DNA of 64,000 nucleotides from JAHDWY01 sp964632865 (GCA_964632865.1 CAZWDH010000002.1:6454-70453), one strand, 5' to 3'; positions 42,235 to 50,865 are shown, counted from the stretch's first letter. Numbers and translations: made by a program. Notes: generated by a model not told the origin, from the sequence alone.

Positions 42235-42954
42235 CTACCGGCTGGGCCGTTCGAAGGCGAAGTCCTGCTTCACCGGCGTGTCGTCCGCGATCGTGACGGT
42301 CGCGGTCTGGGCCGGGAGCCGTTCGTGCCAGGCCGTGATTTCGTATTCGCCCGGTTCGAGCCCATTGATGGTGTACGCGCCGTCCGCTTCGGTTACGTTG
42401 TAGAATGGATGATCCAACACGGCGCAGAAGGAATGCATCCACCGGTGGATGTCGCATTTGATTTCAAAGGGATCCTCGACCTTGGGAAGGGTCACTTCGA
42501 TCTCTTTCAGCGTCGCCGGCATGGCCTTGTTGAACGGTGTGTTCTCTTCCGGCATGCCGTGGACGTTGTGGAGAATGCCGTCGGGATTCAGAATCTTCAG
42601 CGTCTGCTTCGGATGAAGCACAAACACCCGCGGCTTGTACTGGCAGCCTTCCTGCGTGAGGATGGCCGGTTCGCTCGGCGCGGGGTACTCTTTGTTCGGA
42701 AGCCCCTTGGTCACGCGCACGAGGATATTGCCCATCGTCTGGCCCTCGCCCAGCACCAGTACCTCGTTCACGGGCGGGTTGTCGCCGTGCATGGCCGCGC
42801 AGGCCGGATCCGCCGACATGTCCACCGGCGGCAGCTTGGGAACCTCGCCCGTATACGTGATCGTACCGGTAACGCTCCCCGCGACCGCGGAAACGGATAT
42901 CAGGACGGCCGCCAACGCGGCAACGCCCGCAACTCGAACTATGCGTGCATTCAT
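42235..42954 (-). CDS. Secreted cupredoxin/CnaB-like copper protein
   Basis: Periplasmic protein of 239 residues with a signal peptide (VAALAAVLISVSAVAG). The body starts with GTITYTGEVPK and carries a cupredoxin-type site: HNVHG, then E-I-K-C-D-I-H-R-W-M-H, which offers His, Cys, His and Met ligands. The C-terminal 70 residues form a carboxypeptidase-regulatory/CnaB-like sandwich (ADGAYTINGLEPGEYEITAWHE). Position just before coxA suggests an electron carrier to the oxidase or a copper donor; which of these is inference. Own promoter upstream. Confidence 0.82.
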   Translation of the reverse strand: MNARIVRVAGVAALAAVLISVSAVAGSVTGTITYTGEVPKLPPVDMSADPACAAMHGDNPPVNEVLVLGEGQTMGNILVRVTKGLPNKEYPAPSEPAILTQEGCQYKPRVFVLHPKQTLKILNPDGILHNVHGMPEENTPFNKAMPATLKEIEVTLPKVEDPFEIKCDIHRWMHSFCAVLDHPFYNVTEADGAYTINGLEPGEYEITAWHERLPAQTATVTIADDTPVKQDFAFERPSR

Positions 42955-43011
42955 GGTGATAGATACTCCTTCACATGAACCGATGGAATTTCAATCTGCG
43001 CCTTGCAGTGC

Positions 43012-43061
43012 GCACAGCGTGAAACCCTAACAAAACCCGTCATCGGGTTCAAACGCTGTGC
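43012..43061. promoter_or_regulatory. Inverted repeats over the cupredoxin promoter (candidate operator)
   Basis: A 9-bp inverted pair (43012-43020 GCACAGCGT and 43053-43061 ACGCTGTGC) brackets the promoter boxes, and a second 6-bp pair (43034-43039 AACCCG and 43044-43049 CGGGTT) lies within the spacer and -35. Such nested dyads over a promoter are typical of repressor or activator sites. No regulator gene is adjacent. Confidence 0.4.
43024..43052 (-). promoter_or_regulatory. Promoter of the cupredoxin gene
   Basis: Minus strand: TTGAAC (43052-43047), 17-bp spacer, TAGGGT (43029-43024), about 70 bp before the ATG at 42954. Confidence 0.5.
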
Positions 43062-43108
43062 TGAAACCGACGAGGCAAGCGTTATTCCTATTCACCTTCC
43101 GCGATTTT

Positions 43109-43138
43109 TTGGCCAAACCGCCGTTTATCCAGTATAGT
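43109..43138 (+). promoter_or_regulatory. Promoter of the second double-esterase gene
   Basis: TTGGCC (43109-43114), 18-bp spacer, TATAGT (43133-43138), 35 bp before the ATG at 43174. Divergent from the cupredoxin promoter. Confidence 0.5.
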
Positions 43139-43173
43139 CCCCGAAGAGATGTTGAACCGGGGAGTACTGTCCA

Positions 43174-45264
43174 ATGCGCCGTGTCTCTGCTGTCGCTGTG
43201 GTCCTTCTTTGCTCGTTGTTGAGTCAATCCGCCGTTGCCGGAGAAGAACCCAAAGCCGTCGATCCTGAAACGCAACGCTGGCTTGTGTATCCCAATGGCA
43301 TGCCCGAGGAGGCGAGCGCGCTTCGCTTCACTATCGACGCGTGCAGCGAAGCCCTTGCCCAGCGCAAGGACCCCGCGTCCAAAGAGGACTGGGAGAGTCG
43401 TGCGCCTGAAATCCGTAACGCTTTGGCTCGGGGCCTCGGTCTTGACCCGATGCCTGAACGGACGCCCCTGAACGCCCACGTTACGGGCACTGCGGACCGC
43501 GAACTCTACACCATCGAGAATGTGGTCTTTGAAAGCCGCCCCAACTTCTACGTCACCGCGAACGTTTACATCCCCAAGAACATCACCTTGCCGGCTCCGG
43601 CCATCGTCGTCGTTGCGGGACACGACATGGATAACGGCAAGAATTGCCCGACCTATCAGATGGCCCATCTCGGTCTCATCCGCCAGGGATTCATCGTCAT
43701 GGCCCACGATCCCATCGGCCAGGGCGAACGGAAACTTCCGGGCTTCGGTCATGAACTCGGCTACGGCTCGCTGCTCGTGGGGCAGACCAACGAGGGCTAT
43801 ATCGTGTGGGACACCATTCGCGCCATCGACTACCTCATGAGCCGCGACGACGTGGATGTGAACCGAATCGGGCTCTGCGGCAATTCCGGCGGTGGCGAGA
43901 ACACGTTCTACACGATGCCCTTCGACGACCGCATCAAGGCGGGCGGATCGTTCTGCTTTGTATGCACCTACGAACACTGGCTGCGCTACGGCGGCAACCA
44001 CTGCATCTGCAACCATCTCCCCGGCATCGTTCACGAGATGGAGGAGTTCGAGATCATTGGCCTCAACGCGCCGCGCCCCTTCATGTTCGGCAACGGCACG
44101 GAGGATAAGATTTTTCCCATCGCAGGCGTCCGCGAGACCTACCAGCGCGCGCAGAACGTCTACGAACTTGTTGCGACGAAGGATCGTGTCCGCAGCGTGG
44201 AAGCGCCGGAGCCGCACGGCTGGTCGCAGCCCTTGCGCGAGGCCTGCTATGGGTGGATGAATCTGTGGCTCCGTGGCGAAGGCGACGGCTCACCCGTGCC
44301 CGAGCCGGAATACGAGAGCGAAGACCCCACGCTGCTTGACCTGAACTGCTACGACGGCACCACAATGCCGGAAAGCCATGAAACCGTCGTTACGCTGAAC
44401 CGCGCGGAAGCGGATCGCCTTCGCGCTGCGTACGCCACGCCCCCAGTCAGCGCCGAAGCCTGGAACGAGCGCGCGCTTGCGTGGCGCGAAGAGGTTTGGC
44501 AAGTCCTCGGCGGACGTCCCGATCCCGTTGCGCCCACGGCCCGCGTGGTCAATCAATTTGAGACGGACGGCCTCCACGTCGAAGTGCTCGCCATCACGAC
44601 CGAGCCGGGTATGGAGGTGGGCGCGGTCTTCGCGCGCAAGGCGGAGGCCACCGGCGCGTTGCCGGCCACGGTCTTCATAGGCGGGCACGATAAGAAACGC
44701 GCCGCGATCCTGGATGGCTATGCCTCCGACGTAGTGAACGGCGGCGGCGCGGCCGTGCTCGTACTCGATCCTCGCGCCACGGGGGAAGCCTTCTGGCACG
44801 AAAACCACATCACCAGCACCGCCATATGCCTGGGTCGTCCTTTGTTCGCCCAGCAGGTCTGGGATGCGCTGCAAGCGGGGCGCTACCTCGTATCGCGCGA
44901 CGACGTGACGAATGACGCGGTGACTTGCCATGGAGTCGATACCGGTGGACTTATGGCGATTTACGCCGCCGCGCTGGACGATGTGTTCGCGGGGATTCAC
45001 GTCGAGGACGTGCTCGCGAGTTACCGGTACTTCTTGGAAAATGCCCAGCCGCAATCCATCACGCTGTGCGTTCCGAACGTGCTGAAGACCGTCGACATCC
45101 CGCAGCTCGTTGCGCTGGCCGCGCCGACGCCTGTCGCAATTGCATCTGCGATCGGCTATGAAAAAGCGCCCCTGGACTCGACAGCGCTGCAAGACGAGTT
45201 CGCATTCGCGTTGCAAGCCTTCAACATGGCGGGCGCTAACGACGCATTACGCCTCGAACCCTGA
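43174..45264 (+). CDS. Double alpha/beta-hydrolase (acetylxylan-esterase-like), copy 2
   Basis: Secreted protein of 696 residues (signal peptide VSAVAVVLLCSLLSQSAVAG) with two alpha/beta-hydrolase units, the same plan as the gene at 27767. The first unit shows PAIVVVAGHDMDNGKN, the nucleophile elbow GLCGNSGGGENTFY, a late acidic residue near GNGTEDKIFP and His in APEPHGWSQ, so it looks active. In the second unit the elbow reads CHGVDTGGLMA, with Asp in place of Ser, while GHDKKRAA and LVLDPRATGE keep the fold. Probably an exported carbohydrate or small ester esterase; no substrate can be named. Confidence 0.85.
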   Translation: MRRVSAVAVVLLCSLLSQSAVAGEEPKAVDPETQRWLVYPNGMPEEASALRFTIDACSEALAQRKDPASKEDWESRAPEIRNALARGLGLDPMPERTPLNAHVTGTADRELYTIENVVFESRPNFYVTANVYIPKNITLPAPAIVVVAGHDMDNGKNCPTYQMAHLGLIRQGFIVMAHDPIGQGERKLPGFGHELGYGSLLVGQTNEGYIVWDTIRAIDYLMSRDDVDVNRIGLCGNSGGGENTFYTMPFDDRIKAGGSFCFVCTYEHWLRYGGNHCICNHLPGIVHEMEEFEIIGLNAPRPFMFGNGTEDKIFPIAGVRETYQRAQNVYELVATKDRVRSVEAPEPHGWSQPLREACYGWMNLWLRGEGDGSPVPEPEYESEDPTLLDLNCYDGTTMPESHETVVTLNRAEADRLRAAYATPPVSAEAWNERALAWREEVWQVLGGRPDPVAPTARVVNQFETDGLHVEVLAITTEPGMEVGAVFARKAEATGALPATVFIGGHDKKRAAILDGYASDVVNGGGAAVLVLDPRATGEAFWHENHITSTAICLGRPLFAQQVWDALQAGRYLVSRDDVTNDAVTCHGVDTGGLMAIYAAALDDVFAGIHVEDVLASYRYFLENAQPQSITLCVPNVLKTVDIPQLVALAAPTPVAIASAIGYEKAPLDSTALQDEFAFALQAFNMAGANDALRLEP

Positions 45265-45290
45265 CCCGAACGGTATCCCACTGACACGTT

Positions 45291-46304
45291 TCAGGGTTTG
45301 CGGTTCTTGGCGTAGTCGCAAAGGGCGCGGAGGTTTTCGAGCGGGGTGTCACGCACCACTTCGCAGCCCGCGCCGACGATGTAGCGCCGTCCTGCTTCGG
45401 CGTGGCATTGGGCGATTGCCTTAACCACTTGCTCGGGCTCTTTGTTACGAAGGCATGAGACCGGATCGACATTGCCCAGCAAGACCTGGTCAGGCCCCAT
45501 GGCTTCGCGCGCCATGGCGAGAGGCGACGGATAGTCGAGATCGACAATCGCGCAACCCAGTTCACCCATGCCTTTCAAAATCGCGCGGGTATCGCCGCAG
45601 ATGTGCAGGCGGACCAGCGCGCCCATGTCATGAATCGCGTCGACAAGCTGCTTTTCGTACGGCCAGACGAATTCCTCGTAGACTTGCGGGCCTACGAGGG
45701 ACGCTGCGGCGTCACCGACACCGATGATGTCGGCGCCCGCGTCGATCTGAGCCTGCGCGAAGGCGATCTCCAGTTGAATGACCCATGCGAATAGATCGCG
45801 CACGAAGTCGGGATTCTCGAAGAAGTCGCACATGAGCGTGTTGATTCCGCGCAAATCGGCGGCTTCCGCGCAGGGGCCTTCCACCCAGCCCTCCACCAGT
45901 TTCTCTTTTCCGGCGCGTTCTTTGAGCAAGGCGACGCCGTCGATGCGATCGCGCATGCGCGTTCCCGTTGCCGGGTCAGGCATCGTGAGGCCCGCCAGCG
46001 CCGACGGTTCATGGATCAGGGCGCGTAACTCGTCGATAGCCGGAGGCTGATTGTCGAACCATTCGATGGCCGCGCCGCAGTCAGCCGCTTCCCGCGCGGG
46101 ATCGGAAATGGCGGACACGTAATCGAATCCGAACTCGTCGGCGACATGGATCTGCGCCTCGGCCAGGACTCGATGGTCGGAGGCGTAACTCCGATAAGGT
46201 TTGCCGATTCGGTCGGTGGCAAACATCATGGTGATGGGCATCAGCGGCAGGCAGTCCACCGGTTCACCGGCGATCATCGCGAGTATCCGTTCCCGTCCCG
46301 TCAT
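45291..46304 (-). CDS. Uroporphyrinogen decarboxylase/MtaA-like family protein
   Basis: TIM-barrel protein of 337 residues from the URO-D superfamily. The blocks GRERILAMIAGEPVDCLP, EGWVEGPCAEAADLRG, DAGADIIGVGDAAASLVGPQVYEEFVWPYEK and LLGNVDPV are typical. It has H-x-C (RLHICGDT) and a later Cys in VGAGCEV, the zinc-site pattern of methylcobamide:thiol methyltransferases (MtaA/MtbA/CmuA type), rather than the Arg/Asp set of true HemE. A methyl transfer role, perhaps in demethylation, is therefore more likely than haem synthesis. No corrinoid protein is coded nearby. Confidence 0.85.
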   Translation of the reverse strand: MTGRERILAMIAGEPVDCLPLMPITMMFATDRIGKPYRSYASDHRVLAEAQIHVADEFGFDYVSAISDPAREAADCGAAIEWFDNQPPAIDELRALIHEPSALAGLTMPDPATGTRMRDRIDGVALLKERAGKEKLVEGWVEGPCAEAADLRGINTLMCDFFENPDFVRDLFAWVIQLEIAFAQAQIDAGADIIGVGDAAASLVGPQVYEEFVWPYEKQLVDAIHDMGALVRLHICGDTRAILKGMGELGCAIVDLDYPSPLAMAREAMGPDQVLLGNVDPVSCLRNKEPEQVVKAIAQCHAEAGRRYIVGAGCEVVRDTPLENLRALCDYAKNRKP

Positions 46305-46687
46305 GGCAAGTCCCCCCAGAAGATTAGCATTCCCGGAAGTATACTTTAGGCGTCGGTCTCAGCGCACCGACTGTGCCTCACGAGGTGCCCTACCTCGGTC
46401 CAGAATGCGTTGAATGGACGAACGTGATACAGTTGCGGCAGACTCTGAGCATAATGGACATTCGTACCAGCGCAATTATGGAGTGCGGCCCCTTGGGGCT
46501 GCTTTGGCCGAGCTGGCTTGCCTGCGGCTTGACGGCAGGCAGGTAGTTCTTTTCGAGCCCACTTTGCATGAGTCAGAATTCTAAGGACCATCAAGACAGT
46601 CTAAAGCAAAGCAGCCCCAAGGGGCCGCACTCCAAAGTATTGCCGTCCATTGTAAAAGGTCGTACTTAGGAGCGTTGAGTTTACGAC
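46305..46687. other. Intergenic region of 383 bp holding an inverted-repeat element
   Basis: No credible gene. A good minus-strand -10 (TATACT, 46343-46338) lies 34 bp before the URO-D-like gene but has no clear -35. The centre is occupied by the inverted-repeat element listed separately. A small minus-strand frame at 46346-46594 crosses one arm of that element and is not believed. Confidence 0.6.
46479..46634. mobile_element. MITE-like element with 28-bp perfect terminal inverted repeats
   Basis: The 28-bp ends (46479-46506 and 46607-46634) are perfect reverse complements separated by 100 bp. Each arm contains a smaller palindrome (GGCCCCTTGGGGCT-type core). The interior has another short inverted pair (TGCCTGC/GCAGGCA near 46522-46546). 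No coding capacity; no clear target-site duplication is visible. It could be a miniature inverted-repeat transposable element or a bidirectional hairpin. Confidence 0.65.
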
Positions 46688-47389
46688 ATGAGCGATACGA
46701 CGATGCGCACCAGCGTGGCGGCTGTGGTTCCGTGTTACAACGCGGGGGACCGCGTTGCACCCGTGATTACCGGCCTGCGGGAGTTCCTCGACCACGTGAT
46801 TGTCGTGGACGACGGAAGCACGGACGGCGCGGCGGAGCCTTTGCGCGAGTTGGGCGCGACGGTGATCGCGCTTCCGCAGAACCAAGGCAAGGGGTTCGCC
46901 ATGATGCGCGGGTTTCGGGAAGCCCTGGCATTGCCCAACGTGACCTGCGCGGCGATTGTGGACGCCGACGGCCAGCACGATCCCAGGGAGCTTCCCGCCT
47001 TGTATCGCACCTTCGTCGAGGAAGAGGCCGACCTTGTCATTGGCGCGCGCGAGTTCGATCAGGCGCACGTGCCCTGGCGCAGCCGGTTTGGAAACAAGCT
47101 GACGGCCGGCATCACGCGCGTCTTGTTAGGGCAGCGCATCGGCGACACGCAGTCCGGTTTTCGCCTGCATTCGCGGCCCTTGCTCGAGTTCATCGTCGAG
47201 AAGATCCCTGGTGGACGTTATGAGACCGAAATGGAAATCCTCGTGAAGGCGGTCCGCAACAACTTCAAGGTAACCACGTCGCCGATTCAGACAATCTACG
47301 AGGAAGGAAATCCTTCGTCCCACTTCAACAAGTTCCGCGATTCCTTTCGGATATACCGGAAACTGCTCAAAGTCTCCCTATTTCGATAG
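46688..47389 (+). CDS. Family 2 glycosyltransferase (dolichyl-phosphate-mannose-synthase-like)
   Basis: Cytoplasmic GT-A glycosyltransferase of 233 residues using a nucleotide sugar. The start AAVVPCYNAGDRV, the nucleotide-binding D41-D42-G-S (VVDDGSTDGA), QNQGKGFAMMRGF and the DAD of IVDADGQHDPREL are clear, as are IGAREF and the DTQSGFRLHS stretch seen in DPM1/DPG-type members. It has no membrane helix at the end. The acceptor is probably a polyprenyl phosphate or glycolipid (inference). No ribosome site is close to the ATG. Confidence 0.9.
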   Translation: MSDTTMRTSVAAVVPCYNAGDRVAPVITGLREFLDHVIVVDDGSTDGAAEPLRELGATVIALPQNQGKGFAMMRGFREALALPNVTCAAIVDADGQHDPRELPALYRTFVEEEADLVIGAREFDQAHVPWRSRFGNKLTAGITRVLLGQRIGDTQSGFRLHSRPLLEFIVEKIPGGRYETEMEILVKAVRNNFKVTTSPIQTIYEEGNPSSHFNKFRDSFRIYRKLLKVSLFR

Positions 47390-47398
47390 TCTTCCGCG

Positions 47399-47427
47399 TT
47401 GTATCGACGATTCCGATTTGCCAGAAT
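47399..47427 (+). promoter_or_regulatory. Possible promoter of the threonine synthase gene
   Basis: TTGTAT (47399-47404), 17-bp spacer, CAGAAT (47422-47427), only 8 bp before the ATG at 47436, so the transcript would be nearly leaderless. Confidence 0.4.
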
Positions 47428-47435
47428 AGGCGATC

Positions 47436-48674
47436 ATGAGCACTACCCTACTCTCCGACTTTGAATTCCACTGTTACGGTTGCGGCAAATCGGCGGCCGT
47501 AGAGCCCCGCGGCGCTGCGTGCAGCCATTGCGGCGAACCGCTCAGCCTGCGATTTGTGGGCGATGGCGACCTATCATGTTTGGAGTCACGCCCCGAATCC
47601 TTGTGGCACTATCGCGAGTTCCTTCCTGTCGCGGATGCGGATTGCACCGTATCGCTGGGAGAAGGCGCGACGCGGCTGGTGGAAGCGCCGCGGCTGGCGG
47701 CCAAGTTCGGGTTCGAACAGCTACTGCTGAAAAACGAGACGTCTAACCCGACCGGTTCGTTCAAGGATCGCCAGGTATCCGTCGGGATCAGCCACGCGCG
47801 CGAATTGGGTATGGATACGGTGGCCGTCGTGTCGTCGGGCAACGTGGCCTGTGCAGCGGCGGCCTACGCGGCACGGGCGGGGATGCGCGCCGTGCTGTTC
47901 ATGCACGGTATGGCCGCTCCAGGCAAGATCGCCCAGGCTGCGGCGTATGGCGCCAAGGTGCTTTGCGTGGACAGTCCCTCGGCCGGCGCGGTGTTCGAAC
48001 TCTGCGTCGCCGCGTGCAAAAAAATTGGCTGGTATCACCTGTCCACGTCGGGCATGCACGAGCCCTATAACGTGGAAGGGGCGAAGACGATTGCTTACGA
48101 AATATACCACCAAACTGGCGGGGATGTGCCGGACTGGATCGTGGCGCCGGTCGGCGGCGGCGGACTGCTCGGCGGCATCTGGCGAGGGTTTCTGGATTTG
48201 AAACGCGCGGGCGTATTGAATCGTATTCCACGGCTTGCCGGCGTGCAGGCCGCCGGGTGCGCGCCGGTCAAGCAGGCGATTGACAAAGGCACACCCTTCC
48301 TCGAAACGCTGAAGAACCCCTGGCCCAATCCGAAGACGATCGCGGGCGGTATTGCCGATGACATCATCTTCGACGGGCACACGGTGTTGCCGGCGATTCG
48401 CACTACAGACGGCCTCGCCCCCGTGGTCACGGATGATGAAATCATCGCGGGCGAACTGTTGCTGGCGTCGGCCGAAGGCATTTTGTGCGAGCCGAGCTGC
48501 GCGGTTGTCGTCGCGGCCCTGAATCAACTCCCCCGCAACGGACGTGACACGCGCGTGTGCTGCGTAATTACCGGTACCGGCATCAAGGACCTGGACGCAA
48601 TTCGCAACCAGGTTGCGGCTCCCGCGAGAATCGCGCCCACGCTCGAAGCGGTCGACCAACAGGTGAATTCATGA
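47436..48674 (+). CDS. thrC: Threonine synthase (PLP enzyme with zinc-ribbon N-terminus)
   Basis: Fold-type II PLP enzyme converting O-phosphohomoserine to threonine. The N-terminal ribbon has Cys13, Cys16, Cys29 and Cys32. The PLP lysine is Lys110 in NETSNPTGSFKDRQ; SSGNVACAAAAYAARAG, APVGGGGLLGG (phosphate loop) and a C-terminal EGILCEPSCAVVVAAL are all expected. Length 412 and the ribbon match the ThrC subgroup found in many bacteria and archaea rather than the longer E. coli type. The stop overlaps the start of the binding-protein gene, which is surprising company. Confidence 0.88.
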   Translation: MSTTLLSDFEFHCYGCGKSAAVEPRGAACSHCGEPLSLRFVGDGDLSCLESRPESLWHYREFLPVADADCTVSLGEGATRLVEAPRLAAKFGFEQLLLKNETSNPTGSFKDRQVSVGISHARELGMDTVAVVSSGNVACAAAAYAARAGMRAVLFMHGMAAPGKIAQAAAYGAKVLCVDSPSAGAVFELCVAACKKIGWYHLSTSGMHEPYNVEGAKTIAYEIYHQTGGDVPDWIVAPVGGGGLLGGIWRGFLDLKRAGVLNRIPRLAGVQAAGCAPVKQAIDKGTPFLETLKNPWPNPKTIAGGIADDIIFDGHTVLPAIRTTDGLAPVVTDDEIIAGELLLASAEGILCEPSCAVVVAALNQLPRNGRDTRVCCVITGTGIKDLDAIRNQVAAPARIAPTLEAVDQQVNS

Positions 48675-49666
48675 GATATTGGATGATTGGCATCGCCGCG
48701 CTGGCGGTCATGAGCGGATGCTCGTCACGCGAAGTCGTGGTCGTGTACAGCCCGCACGGTCCGGATATCCTCAAGGACTACGAAGCGCGCTTCGAGGCGG
48801 CCTACCCGGAAGTGGACATGCAATGGGTGGACGCGGGGTCGCAGGAAGTCTACAGCCGGGTGAAGGCGGAGCGCGGACGTCCGCAAGGAGACGTCTGGTG
48901 GGGCGCGCCTTCAACGATGTTTATGCAGGCCGCACAGGAAGACCTGCTGGAACCATATCGTCCGGAATGGGCGGACGCGGTGCCCGCCGAATACAAGGAC
49001 GCCGAGGATCGCTGGTACGGCACGTACCGTTCGCCGCTGGCGATCCTGTACAACAGCCGCCACTACACGGCGGAGCAGGTTCCGCAGACCTGGGACGAAC
49101 TGCTGCTTCCGGAGTGGACGGGCAAGATCACCTTGCGGAAACCCCTGCCGTCGGGAACCATGCGGACGTTTATCGGGGCGATGATCTACCGCGCGCCCGG
49201 CGACGACGACGGGATTGCGTGGCTGGATGCGCTGCACGATCAAGTTGAAGCCTACATGGAAAACCCGCAATTGCTGTTCGATCACGTGAAGAAGCAAGAG
49301 GACCTCATCAGCGTGTGGCTCATGCCCGACGTGGCGCTGCAACGGGAACGCAACGGGTTTCCCTTTGAATGCGTCGTGCCGCCGAACACGCCCGTCCTGA
49401 CGGAGGGCATCGCCATCATCAAAGGTGCGCCGCACGCCGAATGGGCCAAGAAGTTCTACGATTTTGTCACCACGCCGGAAGCGCTCGCGCAGCAGGCGGA
49501 TGCCTTCGCGAAGGTCCCCGCGCGCACGGATCTTGACCCACAGACCTTGCCCGATTGGATCGCATCGCTTGACATCGAGCCGATGGAAATTGATTGGACC
49601 ACGTTCGCGCGAAACGAGAAGCGCTGGTGCGAACGCTGGGAAGCCGAAGTGTACAACGCTCCATGA
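48671..49666 (+). CDS. Iron(III)-type ABC transporter substrate-binding lipoprotein
   Basis: Periplasmic binding lipoprotein of 331 residues. The lipobox ends at Cys17 (LAVMSGC). The body has the AfuA/FbpA-like flow: VVVYSPHGPDILKDYEARFEA, GRPQGDVWWGAPSTMFMQAA, YRSPLAILYNSR, PQTWDELLLPEWTGKI, ITLRKPLPSGTMRTFIGAMI and the late AQQADAFAKVPARTDL. Members bind ferric iron, phosphate-linked anions or small organics such as 2-aminoethylphosphonate; the ligand here is not fixed. Overlaps thrC (ATGA) and the ATPase gene (ATGA). Confidence 0.85.
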   Translation: MRYWMIGIAALAVMSGCSSREVVVVYSPHGPDILKDYEARFEAAYPEVDMQWVDAGSQEVYSRVKAERGRPQGDVWWGAPSTMFMQAAQEDLLEPYRPEWADAVPAEYKDAEDRWYGTYRSPLAILYNSRHYTAEQVPQTWDELLLPEWTGKITLRKPLPSGTMRTFIGAMIYRAPGDDDGIAWLDALHDQVEAYMENPQLLFDHVKKQEDLISVWLMPDVALQRERNGFPFECVVPPNTPVLTEGIAIIKGAPHAEWAKKFYDFVTTPEALAQQADAFAKVPARTDLDPQTLPDWIASLDIEPMEIDWTTFARNEKRWCERWEAEVYNAP

Positions 49667-50418
49667 GTTCCGTGCGTTGCGAGAGCATTACGCGCGTGTA
49701 CGACGAAGGCGGCGGGGTTCGGGAGTTTACCTGCACGATTCAGCAGGGCGAATTCTTCGCGCTGCTCGGTCCCAGTGGATGCGGCAAAACGACGACATTA
49801 CGCGTGATCGCGGGGCTGGAAGTACCAGACAGCGGCCGCTTGTTCTTCGACGAACGCGACGTGACCGCGTTGCCGCCGGAGAAGCGCAACGCGGCCATGG
49901 TATTTCAGAGCTACGCGTTGTTCCCGCACATGAACGTGTTCAACAACGTGGCGTTCGGACTGCGCGCGCGCGGTATGGCGAAGGAGGAGATCGCGGAGCG
50001 CGTCGAGGAATCGCTTCAGCGAGTGCAATTGGAAGGCGTGCAGGAGCGCCCGGTGACCGATCTGAGTGGAGGTCAACAGCAGCGCGTGGCGTTGGCGCGG
50101 TCGCTGGCGGTCCATCCGGCCATCCTGCTGCTGGACGAGCCGCTGAGCAATCTGGACGCCGAACTGCGGTACGCGACAAGGCTGGAACTGGCGGAGTTAC
50201 AGCAACGCCTCGGCATCACCGCTATCTACGTGACGCATGACCAGGAAGAGGCGCTCGATCTGGCGGACCGGATTGCGGTGATGAAGGATGGACGCTGCCA
50301 CCAGATCGGCACGCCGGGGCAGATTTTGGACGCTCCAGAAACGGAATTCGTCCGATCCTTCCTTGAACGGCAGCGCCGGTTGATGACGCGGATGAAGGAG
50401 TCCGGCCCGACGCTTTAA
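49663..50418 (+). CDS. ABC transporter ATP-binding protein (FbpC/PotA type)
   Basis: ATPase of 251 residues. Walker A GPSGCGKTT (36-44), Q-loop VFQSYALFPH, signature LSGGQQQRVALARSL, Walker B ILLLDEPLSNLD and H-loop YVTHDQEEALDLADRI, i.e. the CUT1/Fbp class. It lacks the C-terminal TOBE regulatory domain of FbpC and MalK (about 350 residues), ending soon after the ATPase fold. It begins within the end of the binding-protein gene. A permease gene, expected between or after them, is absent from the window. Confidence 0.92.
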   Translation: MSSVRCESITRVYDEGGGVREFTCTIQQGEFFALLGPSGCGKTTTLRVIAGLEVPDSGRLFFDERDVTALPPEKRNAAMVFQSYALFPHMNVFNNVAFGLRARGMAKEEIAERVEESLQRVQLEGVQERPVTDLSGGQQQRVALARSLAVHPAILLLDEPLSNLDAELRYATRLELAELQQRLGITAIYVTHDQEEALDLADRIAVMKDGRCHQIGTPGQILDAPETEFVRSFLERQRRLMTRMKESGPTL

Positions 50419-50472
50419 TGGCCTCCCTTCCACACCATGATATACTGATACGGCGTCAGGAAGGAGGAAACC

Positions 50473-50865
50473 ATGGGCGACACACACGATAAACGAGAGT
50501 TCACCCGTGTCCATACGAACCTCGATGCGAAACTGCTCCAACCCGGCCGCCCTCTTGTATCCTGCCATCTGGAAGACCTCAGCATGAACGGCGCGCTCGT
50601 GGCGGCTCAGGGCGAGGTGGCGGACGGCGGCCCTTGCACCATGGAGCTTCTCTTACCGGGCGCGGAACCTCCGATTCGGATTGTGGCGAAGGGCACCGTG
50701 ACCCGTCTGGAAGCGAACATGGTCGGTGTTGCCTTTGAGGAGATCGACGAAGAGAGCTTCGTCCATTTGCGAAAGCTGGTGTTGGTCAACGCGGACGATC
50801 CCGCGCAAGTCGAAGACGAACTCGACAGCAGCGTCGGCATTCGGCGTCAGCAAACGGATTTCTGA
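50473..50865 (+). CDS. PilZ domain protein (c-di-GMP receptor)
   Basis: Single PilZ domain of 130 residues. The c-di-GMP motifs are intact: R8-E-F-T-R12 (RxxxR) and D35-L-S-M-N-G40 ((D/N)xSxxG), followed by the beta-barrel (GPCTMELLLPG, IRIVAKGTVTRLE, MVGVAFEEIDEES). A short acidic tail follows. Strong ribosome site GAAGGAGGAAACC, and a TATACT box at 50441 may be a -10 although no -35 is clear. It could be the effector for c-di-GMP controlled by the HD-GYP proteins at 16469 and 17599; the target is unknown. Confidence 0.92.
   Translation: MGDTHDKREFTRVHTNLDAKLLQPGRPLVSCHLEDLSMNGALVAAQGEVADGGPCTMELLLPGAEPPIRIVAKGTVTRLEANMVGVAFEEIDEESFVHLRKLVLVNADDPAQVEDELDSSVGIRRQQTDF

Noticed and set aside
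46346..46594. Minus-strand frame of 82 codons
   Set aside because: It crosses the left arm and centre of the inverted-repeat element and has no ribosome site or family resemblance.
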